From: Campylobacter armoricus
GTDB taxonomy: Bacteria > Campylobacterota > Campylobacteria > Campylobacterales > Campylobacteraceae
Reading direction: 5' to 3'
Length of the DNA: 64,000 nucleotides
Assembly (NCBI RefSeq): GCF_013372105.1
Contig: NZ_CP053825.1
Location: forward strand, 1,426,001 to 1,490,000
The notes beneath the pieces are model-generated. The model searched no databases and was not told the origin of the DNA. It worked only from the letters and a program-made list of their open reading frames with translations. A program made the position numbers and the translations under genes. Positions 8,762 to 18,282 of the stretch are shown piece after piece (the first letter of the stretch is position 1; the number at the start of each line of letters is the position of its first letter).

Positions 8762-10014
8762 TAATCTTCTATTCTCATCATAAAAATATCACTTTTAATA
8801 AATTCTTGCTCTTTAAGTTTTTGAATTAAAATTTGTATATTTTTTTCATAAGTTTGATGAGTAATAAAAAACAAAGTGCTACAATCTTCTTTTTCTTTTT
8901 TGGATTTTTGTAAAAAAGTATCAATTGAAATTTGATGTTCGCTCATCAATTGTGTGATTTTTGATAAAACTCCAATTTTATCTAGTACTTTTAATCTTAA
9001 ATAATATCTTGTATAAATTTCATCTTTATCTAAAAGTTTATAAGAAGTATCATTTAAATATCCAAAAATAGCACTATTTTTTTCTTTTCTTGCTATATCA
9101 ATTAAATCTGCTATAACAGCACTTGCAGTTGCTTTTCCTCCAGCTCCTGCTCCATAATACAAACTTTCACCTAAAATATCTCCATAAACACTAATAGCAT
9201 TCATTACTCCATCAACTTTTGCTAGCATTTTATCTTTATCTAGCATAGCAGGATGAACCCTTAATTCTATTTTTTCATCTTTAATTTTGGCAATACCCAA
9301 ATGTTTTATGGTATATTCAAATTCTTTTGCAAAATAAATATCTTCATCGCTTACTCTGCTAATACCCTCAATTAAAATATCCTCAGGCTTTACTCTTAGT
9401 CCATAAGCAATATTTGCTAAAATCAAAAGTTTATGTGCGGCATCATAACCTTCTATATCAAAAGTTGGATCAGCCTCAGCATATCCTAATTCTTGAGCCT
9501 TCTTTAATACTTCTTGAAATTTAGCATTATCTTCTGCCATCTTGCTTAAAATATAATTACTCGTTCCGTTTAAAATACCTTTAATAGAAAAAATATTATT
9601 AGCACTTAAACCTTCTTTTAGAATTTTAATAATAGGAATTCCACCCGCCACACTTGCTTCATATCCAAAAGCTGTATCTTGTGCTAATTTTTCAAGTTCA
9701 TCACGATGATAAGCTAACAAAGCTTTGTTAGCAGTAATTACAGCTTTTTTTCTTTTTAATATCTTTGAAATTAACTCAAAAGGCAAATCTATACCACCCA
9801 TTAATTCTACAAATACATCAATATCTTCACGCTCTAAAATTTCATCAATATCACATACTACAGGAATCAAAGCATTTTTTTTTGGACTTCTTGCTAGAGC
9901 TATTACAGGAATGATTTCTTCATCACATCTTGCTTTAATTAAATCTTGATTTTTCAATAAAGTTTCTACAACAGCACTTCCTACAGTGCCATAACCTAAA
10001 ATTGCAACTTTCAT
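8761..10014 (-). CDS. hom: Homoserine dehydrogenase
   Basis: A 417-residue NAD(P)H enzyme that makes homoserine from aspartate semialdehyde for threonine and methionine. The nucleotide-binding GYGTVG is at residues 7-12, the conserved NGTSNYIL and the AEADPTFDIEGYDAAHKL block follow, and a C-terminal ACT domain (about 345-410) suggests feedback control by threonine. Length fits the ACT-containing monofunctional class. It begins one base downstream of the aminotransferase stop and ends overlapping yraN, so it is a middle gene of an operon. Confidence 0.95.
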   Translation of the reverse strand: MKVAILGYGTVGSAVVETLLKNQDLIKARCDEEIIPVIALARSPKKNALIPVVCDIDEILEREDIDVFVELMGGIDLPFELISKILKRKKAVITANKALLAYHRDELEKLAQDTAFGYEASVAGGIPIIKILKEGLSANNIFSIKGILNGTSNYILSKMAEDNAKFQEVLKKAQELGYAEADPTFDIEGYDAAHKLLILANIAYGLRVKPEDILIEGISRVSDEDIYFAKEFEYTIKHLGIAKIKDEKIELRVHPAMLDKDKMLAKVDGVMNAISVYGDILGESLYYGAGAGGKATASAVIADLIDIARKEKNSAIFGYLNDTSYKLLDKDEIYTRYYLRLKVLDKIGVLSKITQLMSEHQISIDTFLQKSKKEKEDCSTLFFITHQTYEKNIQILIQKLKEQEFIKSDIFMMRIED

Positions 10015-10015
10015 T

Positions 10016-11218
10016 TTATTCTCTTAAATATTTTTTAATATTTCTTGCAGCTTGGCGAATGCGATTTTCATTTTCTATTAAGGCTATTCTCACATATTCA
10101 TTACCCGCTTCACCAAAACCAACTCCAGGACTTACCGCAACATTTGCTTTTTGTAAAAGTTGTTTGGAAAATTCCATACTACCAAGATGAATTTTATTTT
10201 GAGGTAATTTTGCCCAAACAAACATACTAGCATTTGGTCTTTTTAAATTCCATCCAGCTTGTCCAAAAGCTTCAATCAAAACATCTAATCTTTTGGCATA
10301 AACACTCTTAATTTCTTCAACACAAGTTTGATCTCCATCTAAAGCTATAGTAGCAGCTACTTGTATAGGCGTATACATACCATAATCAAACCAAGATTTG
10401 ATTTTTTTCAAAGCTCCAATCAAGCGTTTATTTCCTACTACAAAGCCCACACGCCAACCTGCCATATTATAAGATTTTGAAAGTGTATAGGTCTCTACTG
10501 CTACATCTTTAGCACCTTCAACTTCAAGAATAGAAGGAGTTTTATAAGATCCAAAAGTCAAATCTGCATAAGCAATATCAGAAATAATATAAAATCTTTC
10601 TCTTTTTGCCATAGACACTAATCTTTCATAAAAACTTTTTTCCACCGTAATTGTTGTAGGATTATGTGGAAAATTTACCACTACATATTTTGGGCGAGGA
10701 ATACTCTCATGTAATGTTTTTTGTAAATTTTCAAAAAATGTATTCTCGTTCAATTCATAATTTTCATTAAAATCAAATTTCATGGTCGCTACATTACCAC
10801 CTGCTATAATAAAAGCTTGAGTGTGTATAGGGTAAGCAGGTGTTGGGACAATAGCTACATCGCCAGGATTTATCACAGCTCTTGCTAAATTTACAAAACC
10901 TTCTTTAGAACCCATAGTAGCAACAACTTCACTTTCGGGATCTAAATCAACATTATATTTTCTTTTATACCAATTGCAAATTGCAAGTCTTAATTTATAA
11001 ATTCCACTAGAAGCAGAATAACCAGAAGTTTTGTCTTTATTGGCACTTTCACAAAGCTTATCTATAATATGTTGTGGGGTTTTTCCATCAGGATTTCCCA
11101 TAGAAAAATCAATTATGTCCTCTCCAGCTCTTCTTGCTGCCATTTTAATCGCATTAACTTCGGCAAAAACATAATTTGGAAGTCTTTCTATAGTATTAAA
11201 ATGAATTTCCTCAAACAT
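10016..11218 (-). CDS. Class I/II PLP aminotransferase (AlaC/LL-DAP-type)
   Basis: A 400-residue fold-type I aminotransferase. The PLP lysine is K248 in TLSKSYNMAGWRVGF, preceded by the conserved NFPHNPT (183-189) and ISDIAYAD (212-219) blocks. The closest described groups are alanine-forming AlaC and LL-diaminopimelate aminotransferases. Specificity cannot be read from sequence alone. It sits directly upstream of hom, which suggests amino acid synthesis around aspartate-derived amino acids. C. jejuni Cj0150c occupies the same position, as I recall. Confidence 0.88.
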   Translation of the reverse strand: MFEEIHFNTIERLPNYVFAEVNAIKMAARRAGEDIIDFSMGNPDGKTPQHIIDKLCESANKDKTSGYSASSGIYKLRLAICNWYKRKYNVDLDPESEVVATMGSKEGFVNLARAVINPGDVAIVPTPAYPIHTQAFIIAGGNVATMKFDFNENYELNENTFFENLQKTLHESIPRPKYVVVNFPHNPTTITVEKSFYERLVSMAKRERFYIISDIAYADLTFGSYKTPSILEVEGAKDVAVETYTLSKSYNMAGWRVGFVVGNKRLIGALKKIKSWFDYGMYTPIQVAATIALDGDQTCVEEIKSVYAKRLDVLIEAFGQAGWNLKRPNASMFVWAKLPQNKIHLGSMEFSKQLLQKANVAVSPGVGFGEAGNEYVRIALIENENRIRQAARNIKKYLRE

Positions 11219-11230
11219 TTTCCATCCTTT

Positions 11231-12037
11231 TTAGCGTCTTAAATAAATTTTTAAACCCCTTTTGATATTATCAAGGCTAAACATATCCCCTATAATAGCA
11301 TATTTTGCACCTAGAGGAATACTTACACTTATTTCATTTTGTTTGTGTGTATTTTCTACACCTTGAATAAAATTTAAATTTTTATCTAAAAATTGTATTT
11401 TACAAAACCACGAATCAAGATTATGAGCACTTAGCTCTATACCTTTAGCACCTTGCAAATCAATAACATACTCTCTTAAAGGTTTATTAAGTTGAGTGAT
11501 AGTATTTAAAGAAATTTGAGTGTTAATTTTTGGTTTTGCTTTTGAAAAATCTAATTCATATTCATAATTTAACTCTGAAATTTTAGAAATATCTTTGATA
11601 AACACGGAACTTGAAAGCAAAGCTTTGTAAAATATTCCTGGATCTAGCATATATTGAGAATCAACAGCTAATTTATAAGTAATGTAGTTTTCTCTTAATG
11701 TCAGCTCAATAGGTATAAAATATACATAACCTAATTCATTTAAAGTATCATTAATAGTTTTAAAAAACAAGACAGAGTCAGCTTGTGCTTTAAAACTAAA
11801 AGTCAAGGTTTTTGGTTCATTAAGTATAAAATTTGCCAAAGAGTTAGTTTTTAAAATTTGCGAAATAGTGTGAATATCCACATTGCCGCGTTCATCTTTA
11901 TAATCATTTCTAGCAAACAAAAGTTCTAATTTTGTATCCTTAGAATTATCATTTACAATATGTTTTGCTACTTCTAAAGCACTTAAAGCAAATGCATTGA
12001 GAGATAAAAAAATAGAAAATATAAAAATTTTTACCAT
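11231..12037 (-). CDS. Exported protein of unknown function
   Basis: A 268-residue protein with an N-terminal signal peptide (FIFSIFLSLNAFA, cleavage near residue 17) and a mature part rich in beta-type segments. No enzyme motif or lipobox is visible, so it is probably periplasmic. The start overlaps the end of the RodZ-like gene by 7 bases, which suggests translational coupling and a shared role at the cell envelope. I recall a homologue in the same place in C. jejuni (Cj0151c). Function unknown. Confidence 0.75.
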   Translation of the reverse strand: MVKIFIFSIFLSLNAFALSALEVAKHIVNDNSKDTKLELLFARNDYKDERGNVDIHTISQILKTNSLANFILNEPKTLTFSFKAQADSVLFFKTINDTLNELGYVYFIPIELTLRENYITYKLAVDSQYMLDPGIFYKALLSSSVFIKDISKISELNYEYELDFSKAKPKINTQISLNTITQLNKPLREYVIDLQGAKGIELSAHNLDSWFCKIQFLDKNLNFIQGVENTHKQNEISVSIPLGAKYAIIGDMFSLDNIKRGLKIYLRR

Positions 12038-12915
12038 AATTTCCCTCTATTTTCTTTTATAAATTCAGCTTTTGTAATTTGTTTAATCTTACCATTTTTA
12101 ATCATTAAAAACTTAGATATGCCATTTTTAAATTCCAAAGTTTTATTACTCTCATCGTTTAAAGTAAAGGCAGCATGTCCTGTAGTAATTAGCATATCTT
12201 TATCTAAAGGCAACACATAATCATTTTTTATAGTCATAGAATTTTTCTTAAAAGTTTTTAAATCTACCATACCAATCCAAAGTTCAGCATTTGGTTTTAT
12301 AATACTTTCACTAACTACATTTTCATTATTATCAAAATCAAGCGTAGAATTACTTTCTGTAACTTCATTTAATTTTGTATTGTTTTCATCTAAGGGCATT
12401 AAGATCTCAATACTTGTATTTGTTTCATTATTATCATTTACAATAGAAACATCATCTGCGAAAAAATTAAGTGTTTTTGTACTATTTATATCATTTGTTT
12501 CTTCTAATATAATTTGTTCTTGATTTAAAACATTAGTAATATTTTCATCTATAGAGCTTTGAAAAAATCTTGAAACACCCCAAGCTAAAGCTACTATTAA
12601 AAGCGCTACTACTATGATCACAATATACCAAATACTAGAACCTTCTTTGGTATATGAATTCATCCTAGGTGAAATATGCACATGATTTTTCCTCTCTATA
12701 CCATTTTCTTCTAAATATGTATGGTATTCTTCTAAAAAATTAGAAAAATCAAGCTCATATTCTCTTTGTAAAATTTTAATGAAACCATTTACATTAAAAC
12801 GGGATAAAGACTTAAAATCTTTTTTGATGATATATTCAAGGCAAGCTATTTCTATTTGTGTTCTTTTTTGAACTTCTAATAAATTTAAATCTTCTAATTT
12901 TTTCCAACTATCCAT
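12031..12915 (-). CDS. RodZ-like membrane protein with N-terminal HTH
   Basis: A 294-residue bitopic protein. Residues 10-75 match the RodZ-type helix-turn-helix pattern: L-x-E-V-Q-K-R-T-x-I, then L-E-Y-I-x-K-x-D-F, then V-N-G-F-I and the LEEYHTYL helix. One transmembrane segment lies at about 93-115 (WYIVIIVVALLIVALAWGV). The rest is a periplasmic, Asn/Thr/Glu-rich linker and a small C-terminal beta-type domain. RodZ links MreB to the wall-elongation machinery. Whether this protein does so is inference from architecture; no mre gene is in the window. Upstream it overlaps the trmH-family gene by 8 bases. Confidence 0.68.
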   Translation of the reverse strand: MDSWKKLEDLNLLEVQKRTQIEIACLEYIIKKDFKSLSRFNVNGFIKILQREYELDFSNFLEEYHTYLEENGIERKNHVHISPRMNSYTKEGSSIWYIVIIVVALLIVALAWGVSRFFQSSIDENITNVLNQEQIILEETNDINSTKTLNFFADDVSIVNDNNETNTSIEILMPLDENNTKLNEVTESNSTLDFDNNENVVSESIIKPNAELWIGMVDLKTFKKNSMTIKNDYVLPLDKDMLITTGHAAFTLNDESNKTLEFKNGISKFLMIKNGKIKQITKAEFIKENRGKLW

Positions 12916-13588
12916 TTTTCATCCTATCGCAAAGTATTGCAAATGCTGCACTAACATTTAAACTATCAAAATCATTGTGCATTTTTATACCTACACATTC
13001 ATCACTTCTTTTAAGCACCTTTGGCGCTATGCCAAAACCTTCACTTCCCATAATCAAAACTTTTTTATCTTTGGCCTTGATAGTGTGTATATCACTACCT
13101 CCGCTTGCACTAGCATAGATATAAAAACCTTTTTGTTTTAACTCATTTATCATGCTTAAAATATCATCATTTAAAACTATCTTCATATCCAAAGCAGCAG
13201 CACTACTTGCTCGTATAACCCCGTCTATTGCAACATTTTTTGCTACTATAATCACTCCATCAACGCCCAAAGCATAAGCACTGCGAACAATAGCACCTAT
13301 ATTTCCCACATCACTAATGTTATATAAAATGGTTATAAAATCTTTATCTTTTAAACTTTCAAAAGAGCTAAATTCAAAATCTTTAATATCCATTAAAAAG
13401 CCCTGATGGTTTCCACCTCTTGCCAAACTTTGTGCAGCTTTAAAATCAAGCTTTTTAATCTTTTTGGATACTTTAGCTATCTTGGAAAATTCAGACTTTT
13501 CACATTCTTTTGCTAAATAAATTTCATTAATTTTATCTTTGTGTTTTTCTAAAATATAAAAAAACACTTGTTTTCCATATACTATCAT
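12908..13588 (-). CDS. TrmH-family RNA 2'-O-methyltransferase
   Basis: A 226-residue SPOUT (TrmH/RlmB) methyltransferase that transfers methyl from S-adenosylmethionine to a 2'-hydroxyl of rRNA or tRNA. The three SPOUT motifs are visible: the NISDVGNIGAIVRSA block, VLIMGSEGFGI, and the C-terminal LNVSAAFAIL knot segment. The N-terminal about 65 residues form a short RNA-binding part. Length favours an RlmB-like enzyme but the target base is not readable. It lies 19 bases downstream of rsmI and 8 bases into the RodZ-like gene. Confidence 0.88.
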   Translation of the reverse strand: MIVYGKQVFFYILEKHKDKINEIYLAKECEKSEFSKIAKVSKKIKKLDFKAAQSLARGGNHQGFLMDIKDFEFSSFESLKDKDFITILYNISDVGNIGAIVRSAYALGVDGVIIVAKNVAIDGVIRASSAAALDMKIVLNDDILSMINELKQKGFYIYASASGGSDIHTIKAKDKKVLIMGSEGFGIAPKVLKRSDECVGIKMHNDFDSLNVSAAFAILCDRMKNG

Positions 13589-13607
13589 TTTTTAATAATA
13601 GCCAAAA

Positions 13608-14426
13608 TCAACTTAAAAGCAGTTTTTGATAATTTTCTTTTGGAGATTTTGCATTAATTTTTGAAAGCAACTTAGCTTTTATCTTCAAGGGCAAATCAAG
13701 CTCATAAATATCTTGCTCACATATAGTGTTTTGGATAAATTCTTTTTCCCTTGCATCAACTACTACACACCATTCTCCACGCAAATTCATTGTTTTTAAT
13801 CTTTTTAATACTTTTAAAGCACTTGATCTAAATTTACTTTCAAATTTTTTTGTAGCTTCTTTTATGATAAAAATTTCTCTTAAAGGATCTATTTTAACAA
13901 TTTCTTCTATCAAATTAAATATTCTTGTAGGTGCTTCATAAACTATACTAGGATAAGGATTAAGCATTAATCTCTCAACATCTTTTTGTCTTTGTGGATT
14001 TTTATTAGCCAAAAATCCCATAAAAATAAATTCTTTTTTACAAAGAGCACTTGAAACTAAAGCAAGTAAAGCAGCATTTGAACCAGATAAAATCTCATAA
14101 CTAATATTATTTTTTATAGCATATTCGATTAAAAATTGTCCTGGATCGCTAATACCTGGCATACCAGCATCGCTTAAATACGCAATATCTTGTTCGAAAA
14201 AATTCTCATCTATATTAGCCAAAAAATCCTTTTCATTGTGAGTGTGTAAAGGTAAATATTTTTGAGGTGTAATTTCTAAATTAAATTTTTCATTAAGTAA
14301 GTGGATTAAAGTTTTGCAAACTCTTGTATCTTCACATAAAAAGAGTCTGCATTTTTGTAAAATTTCTAAAGAATGAAAAGAAATATCGTTTAAATTTCCT
14401 ATAGGTGTAGGAATAAAATATAACAT
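13608..14426 (-). CDS. rsmI: 16S rRNA 2'-O-methyltransferase RsmI
   Basis: A 272-residue class III (tetrapyrrole-methylase fold) enzyme that methylates the ribose of C1402 in 16S rRNA. Diagnostic blocks are the N-terminal PTPIGNLNDIS (6-16), LCEDTR with the following HTHNEK, and YLSDAGMPGISDPG. The conserved K-x-F-E region is KEATKKFE. Its first base overlaps the last base of the rpmE stop, so it is translated in coupling with the L31 gene, grouping ribosome-related functions. Confidence 0.94.
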   Translation of the reverse strand: MLYFIPTPIGNLNDISFHSLEILQKCRLFLCEDTRVCKTLIHLLNEKFNLEITPQKYLPLHTHNEKDFLANIDENFFEQDIAYLSDAGMPGISDPGQFLIEYAIKNNISYEILSGSNAALLALVSSALCKKEFIFMGFLANKNPQRQKDVERLMLNPYPSIVYEAPTRIFNLIEEIVKIDPLREIFIIKEATKKFESKFRSSALKVLKRLKTMNLRGEWCVVVDAREKEFIQNTICEQDIYELDLPLKIKAKLLSKINAKSPKENYQKLLLS

Positions 14427-14626
14427 TATTGCATTGCGTATTTTTTCTTAAATTTCTCTACACGACCTGCCGCATCTACTATTTTTTCACTACCTGTGAA
14501 AAATGGATGGCAATTTGAGCAAATATCTACTTTAATTTCTGGTTTATTTGACTTAGTAGTAAAAGAATTTCCACAAGCACAACTAACTTTACATTCTACA
14601 TATTCTGGGTGAATTTCTTTCTTCAT
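14426..14626 (-). CDS. rpmE: Ribosomal protein L31 (zinc-binding form)
   Basis: A 66-residue L31 with the zinc ligands C16, C18, C36 and C39, so it is the C+ type. An additional C12 is present. It belongs to the central protuberance of the 50S subunit. C+ L31 is normally replaced by a zinc-free paralogue under zinc limitation; no such paralogue is in this window. A Shine-Dalgarno AAGGAT lies 6 bases upstream. It probably leads the operon with rsmI and the trmH-family gene. Confidence 0.97.
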   Translation of the reverse strand: MKKEIHPEYVECKVSCACGNSFTTKSNKPEIKVDICSNCHPFFTGSEKIVDAAGRVEKFKKKYAMQ

Positions 14627-14703
14627 TGTTTATCCTTTTTGAAAACATTAAGGCGTAATTATATAAATTTTTATATAAAAATTAGATAAATTTAAGCATT
14701 ATT

Positions 14704-15366
14704 TTAAATTATAAATTTCGAAGCAACCCCTACAAGAGCTGTTTGTGCTTTAAGTATAAAATTAGCATGCAATTTTGCTTTTTTTATATTTTTTTGTTTT
14801 TCTTTTTGAGAAAATCCTCCTTCAGCACCTATCAAAAATACATATTTATTTGGATTAAAATTTGTTAGCTCATCCCCTTCAAAATCAATCAAAACTATAT
14901 TATTGTATTTTTGTCCAAATTTGTCAAAATTTTCAAAAATTTCAAGCTCCATCAAAGAAGCACGGCCACATTGTTGAGATGATTCTATAAGAATTTTTTC
15001 CATTCTTTGAAAATCTAATTTAAAATTTTTTTGCGAATAATCCATATAAACAAGAGAAAGTTTTGCCACTCCAAGCTCATTGAGAAAAGGTAAAGTTTTT
15101 TCTATAATCTTTGGATCTATTACAGCTAAAGCTAGATGGATATATGATTTTAATTCTTGTTTTTCTTCTTTCTTATCTTGCAAATTCAACACACACGATC
15201 GTCTAGAAATTTCAATACATTTATAATAATAAGCAAAAGAATCTTTTAGATTTTTAAGCACCAATGTGTCGTTAATTTTAATCCTTCTAGCTCTTAAATG
15301 CAAAAAAGCTTCATTATCTATCACTAAGCTTGCATCACCACTTTTAGAATGATATAGAAATTGCAT
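14704..15366 (-). CDS. rsmE: 16S rRNA m3U1498 methyltransferase RsmE
   Basis: A SPOUT methyltransferase of about 221 residues that acts on U1498 of 16S rRNA. The N-terminal PUA-like part includes FLHLRARRIKINDTL, followed by the knot motifs ESSQQCGRA and FLIGAEGGFSQKE. The C-terminal FILKAQTALVGVASKF is the expected L-x-x-x-T-A segment. The ATG at 15366 follows AAAGG at 10 bases; the longer start at 15399 would extend deep into the upstream membrane gene. It overlaps that gene by 23 bases. Confidence 0.92.
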   Translation of the reverse strand: MQFLYHSKSGDASLVIDNEAFLHLRARRIKINDTLVLKNLKDSFAYYYKCIEISRRSCVLNLQDKKEEKQELKSYIHLALAVIDPKIIEKTLPFLNELGVAKLSLVYMDYSQKNFKLDFQRMEKILIESSQQCGRASLMELEIFENFDKFGQKYNNIVLIDFEGDELTNFNPNKYVFLIGAEGGFSQKEKQKNIKKAKLHANFILKAQTALVGVASKFII

Positions 15367-15778
15367 TAAAATAAAACCTTTGAAGTAAATAAGGCACAAA
15401 AAGTAAAAATATACCCAAACATAAAATAAAAAAGCTTAAGAATCTAAATTTAGCATAACGCTTAAATAATCTTGCTTTTTTAAATAATATAAATTGATAA
15501 ATAGCTAAAGCAAAAATAAAAATCCAGCAAATCCACATAGAAATTATATATAGACTAAACTCAAAATGCTTTAAAGCCCAAAGCAAACTTCCAGTAAAAA
15601 GCGTGATCGCTAAAAATAAATAATAAATTGGTAAAAATAAACGAATTCTTTTTATAAATATAAATTCTTGAGAAAAACTACTTTGAGTTAAATATAAATA
15701 AAATAGCATCAAAAAACCACTTGTATATAGACTATATATATGCAATGCCAAAAAAAATTCATAACTTTGATCCATCAC
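15344..15778 (-). CDS. Four-helix integral membrane protein
   Basis: A 144-residue hydrophobic protein with about four membrane spans (about 12-32, 47-69, 80-102, 116-136), with charged loops rich in Lys and Arg between. No catalytic motif is visible. It lies between a small lipoprotein gene and rsmE, overlapping rsmE by 23 bases and adjoining the lipoprotein at 15778. I recall a similar membrane protein at this point in C. jejuni (Cj0157c). Function unknown. Confidence 0.72.
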   Translation of the reverse strand: MMDQSYEFFLALHIYSLYTSGFLMLFYLYLTQSSFSQEFIFIKRIRLFLPIYYLFLAITLFTGSLLWALKHFEFSLYIISMWICWIFIFALAIYQFILFKKARLFKRYAKFRFLSFFILCLGIFLLFVPYLLQRFYFNAISISF

Positions 15779-15975
15779 TATCCTTGTGTGCTATTTTCAT
15801 CTTTTATATCATCATCTACGGGTATAGGAAGTGTTTCATCATCTATAATAACATTAGAATCGCTCTGTTCGATTTGAACTTGCTCAGTTTGCACTTCTTT
15901 TTTTATACTTTTGCTTTCTTCATTTGAGCAAGCAAAGAAAAACAAAATCGGAATAATCAATAAAACTTTCTTCAT
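15778..15975 (-). CDS. Small lipoprotein
   Basis: A 65-residue protein with a signal sequence ending in the lipobox L-F-F-F-A-C, so the cysteine would be lipidated. The mature part of about 47 residues is very acidic, with no visible fold. Two adjacent ATGs (15978 and 15975) are possible; the second has better spacing to GGAG. The stop of queD overlaps the first ATG, so it is translated in coupling with queD. Probably located in the inner or outer membrane. Function unknown. Confidence 0.75.
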   Translation of the reverse strand: MKKVLLIIPILFFFACSNEESKSIKKEVQTEQVQIEQSDSNVIIDDETLPIPVDDDIKDENSTQG

Positions 15976-16559
15976 CATATCTCCTTTTTATTGATAAATA
16001 CAAAACTTTCATCTTGCAATTTTTTAAAAAAATTTTTATCTTTCCATTCATCACAAATAGCTCTTGAAAATTCAATATCTGCTAAGGTAATTTTTGGCAA
16101 CAAATCACTATAAGCATCTTCTTTAAAACCTTGTGCATATCCCGTTCTTGTTTCATGCACTATAATGCTTTTCAAGCTAACACCTTGTTCGCCATTAATC
16201 ATTTTCGTTTTAGAAAGCAAAGCGTCGATAAGCACAAAAAATACTCTTACAAAATTTTCTGCACTTACATTTACAGGCAAAATCACCCATCTTTGTGAGT
16301 GCTTTTTCATATCTTCTAAATAAGCTTTATCATCATCCTTAAAAAGAGTGATGGCATGATCAAAACTATCAATAATTTGTTTTATTTCATCTTTCAATAA
16401 ACCAAAATCATACACCATTCCAGCATTATCAAGATATTTACTCTCAAGCAAAATTTCTACTTTATAAGAATGACCATGTATGCTTGTTTTGCATCTTTTA
16501 GAACTACAAAATCTAACAATATGAGCATTTTCAAATTCAAATATTTTTCTAATAATCAT
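15975..16559 (-). CDS. queD: 6-carboxytetrahydropterin synthase QueD
   Basis: A 194-residue enzyme that converts dihydroneopterin triphosphate to 6-carboxytetrahydropterin in queuosine synthesis. Zinc-binding histidines are in FENAHIV and in HGHSYKVEI (the H-x-H pair). The DFGLLKDEI and DHAITLF blocks are also conserved. A further insertion gives a longer protein than the 120-residue E. coli enzyme, as in other epsilonproteobacteria as I recall. The ATG at 16559 overlaps the queE stop (ATGA) and follows AAGAAGG, which rules out the longer start. Product passes to QueE. Confidence 0.9.
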   Translation of the reverse strand: MIIRKIFEFENAHIVRFCSSKRCKTSIHGHSYKVEILLESKYLDNAGMVYDFGLLKDEIKQIIDSFDHAITLFKDDDKAYLEDMKKHSQRWVILPVNVSAENFVRVFFVLIDALLSKTKMINGEQGVSLKSIIVHETRTGYAQGFKEDAYSDLLPKITLADIEFSRAICDEWKDKNFFKKLQDESFVFINKKEI

Positions 16560-17305
16560 ACGCCTTCTTTGTCTCCCCAAATTCTAATATGCAATCTATC
16601 AGAGTAATTATATCCATTTTTTATACAAAATTCAGCAACACTTAAGGCATTTTTAGAAATTTCTAACTCATTTGCTCCCATAGGCATACAAAATACCTCA
16701 TTTTCACAAATTTGTAAAATTTCATTAATTTCTTCTAAGGCTTTATTTTCTTGTAAAAAATTCTTATCTAAAACAAATTTATAAAAACTATCCTTGGCAT
16801 AGTTTTTAAATGCTTTTAAAGCTTTTTCATTAATCCTTTTTTCTTTTTTTACACCACTATTACTAAGCTTTACGCCTAAAGCAAAATAGCATTCTTTATA
16901 TAAAGGATATTTTTCAAAATCAACTTCAATACTTGCATTAGTTTCAAAATGCGTTTTAAATCCACTTTGCAAAAGCACATTAATAAAATTTAAAAATTCT
17001 TTATCTTTATAATACAACAAAGGCTCTCCACCGGTAATTACAACAATAGGTTTATACGCATTAGATAAGTTTAAAACCTCATCGAAAAGCTCTTTAGCCG
17101 TATATGTTTTATAGCAAGATTTAAATTCTTTAGTAAAAACAGCTCTAATAGTATCACAACCTAAAAGCATTTTAGAATTTTTTTCTTTTTTTACACCAAA
17201 ACCCACACAATTAAAATTACATCCAGCAAATCTTATAAAAATAGCTAAATTCCCGCTATATTTTCCTTCGCCTTGTAAGCTTAAAAAAGTTTCAACAATA
17301 TCCAT
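16556..17305 (-). CDS. queE: 7-carboxy-7-deazaguanine synthase QueE
   Basis: A 249-residue radical SAM enzyme that makes 7-carboxy-7-deazaguanine for queuosine. The N-terminal [11 protein letters not shown] segment and [11 protein letters not shown] are diagnostic. The cluster cysteines are unusual: C29-x3-C33 is followed by no cysteine at the usual third position (residue 36 is Phe), and the next is C50 in LLGCDT. This may be a lineage-specific spacing. It overlaps queD by 4 bases (ATGA), and its start adjoins the end of moaA at 17305, forming a moaA-queE-queD chain. Confidence 0.9.
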   Translation of the reverse strand: MDIVETFLSLQGEGKYSGNLAIFIRFAGCNFNCVGFGVKKEKNSKMLLGCDTIRAVFTKEFKSCYKTYTAKELFDEVLNLSNAYKPIVVITGGEPLLYYKDKEFLNFINVLLQSGFKTHFETNASIEVDFEKYPLYKECYFALGVKLSNSGVKKEKRINEKALKAFKNYAKDSFYKFVLDKNFLQENKALEEINEILQICENEVFCMPMGANELEISKNALSVAEFCIKNGYNYSDRLHIRIWGDKEGV

Positions 17306-18273
17306 TATCCACCTATTTGATAAAAGGCTCTTGTAGAACTTTGGTTATTTTCGTTTTCTGTCCATCTATTTTTTTCTGATTTATTTTTAATCACGGTTCT
17401 TAAAACTTCACAAGCTCCAGCTATATCTTTATTGCGTATAGCTTTTTTAATACTTAAAGCCTCATCATAATATAAACATGGGATCAAAAGCCCTTCAGCA
17501 GAAAGTCTTATACGATTACAGCTATCACAAAAATCATGACTATGTGGATCAATAATGCCAAATTTATATCCGTCTTCAAGCTCATAAATAGTTGCGGGAG
17601 CATTTGGAGTTTTTTCTCCTTCTTTGAAAGAATATTTTTGAGCAATTATTTTTAAAATTTCTACAGATTTTAATCCTTTTAATTCACCATAGGCATGATA
17701 ATTTTCCATAAATTCTATAAAACGAATTTGAGAGTTTCTTTCCTTTGCAAAGTCCAAAAGTTCTATAAATTCACCATCGTTAATTCCTTTAAGTGCCACG
17801 GTATTAAATTTCACATTAAATCCCAATTTCAAAGCTTCTTCAATGCCACTTAATACATCTTTAAGTATATTCTTTTGGGCTAATTTAAAAGCTACTTCTT
17901 CTTTTAAAGTATCAAGTGAAATATTAATTCTTTTTAAGCCAGCTTGTCTTAAGTTTTTTGCTTGCTGTTTGAGCAAAGAAGCATTTGTAGTAAGTGCTAA
18001 ATCTAAATTTTGCTTATACTCATTAACCATAGCAATAAATTTATATAAATCTTTTCGCACTAAAGGCTCACCTCCAGTAATTCGAATTTTATTAACCCCC
18101 TCATCAATACAAACTTTTACAAACATAAAAAGTTCTTCAAATGATAAAAGATTTTCTTTGGCACTCCATTCAAAAGGGGTTTTAGGCATACAATAAAGAC
18201 AACGAAAATTACATCTTTGTGTTACAGAAATTCTTAAATAATCAATCACTCTCCCATAACTATCTATTAGCAT
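17305..18273 (-). CDS. moaA: GTP 3',8-cyclase MoaA
   Basis: A 322-residue radical SAM enzyme for the first step of molybdopterin synthesis. The N-terminal cluster motif C21-x3-C25-x2-C28 (CNFRCLYC) is intact, the ITGGEPLV block follows, and the second cluster's cysteines are in the C-terminal [18 protein letters not shown]. The protein ends in Gly-Gly, the conserved tail needed for activity. It shares its last base with the first base of queE. The cofactor serves Campylobacter molybdo-enzymes such as nitrate and formate enzymes, none of which is in the window. Confidence 0.97.
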   Translation of the reverse strand: MLIDSYGRVIDYLRISVTQRCNFRCLYCMPKTPFEWSAKENLLSFEELFMFVKVCIDEGVNKIRITGGEPLVRKDLYKFIAMVNEYKQNLDLALTTNASLLKQQAKNLRQAGLKRINISLDTLKEEVAFKLAQKNILKDVLSGIEEALKLGFNVKFNTVALKGINDGEFIELLDFAKERNSQIRFIEFMENYHAYGELKGLKSVEILKIIAQKYSFKEGEKTPNAPATIYELEDGYKFGIIDPHSHDFCDSCNRIRLSAEGLLIPCLYYDEALSIKKAIRNKDIAGACEVLRTVIKNKSEKNRWTENENNQSSTRAFYQIGG

Positions 18274-18282
18274 TAAATACCT

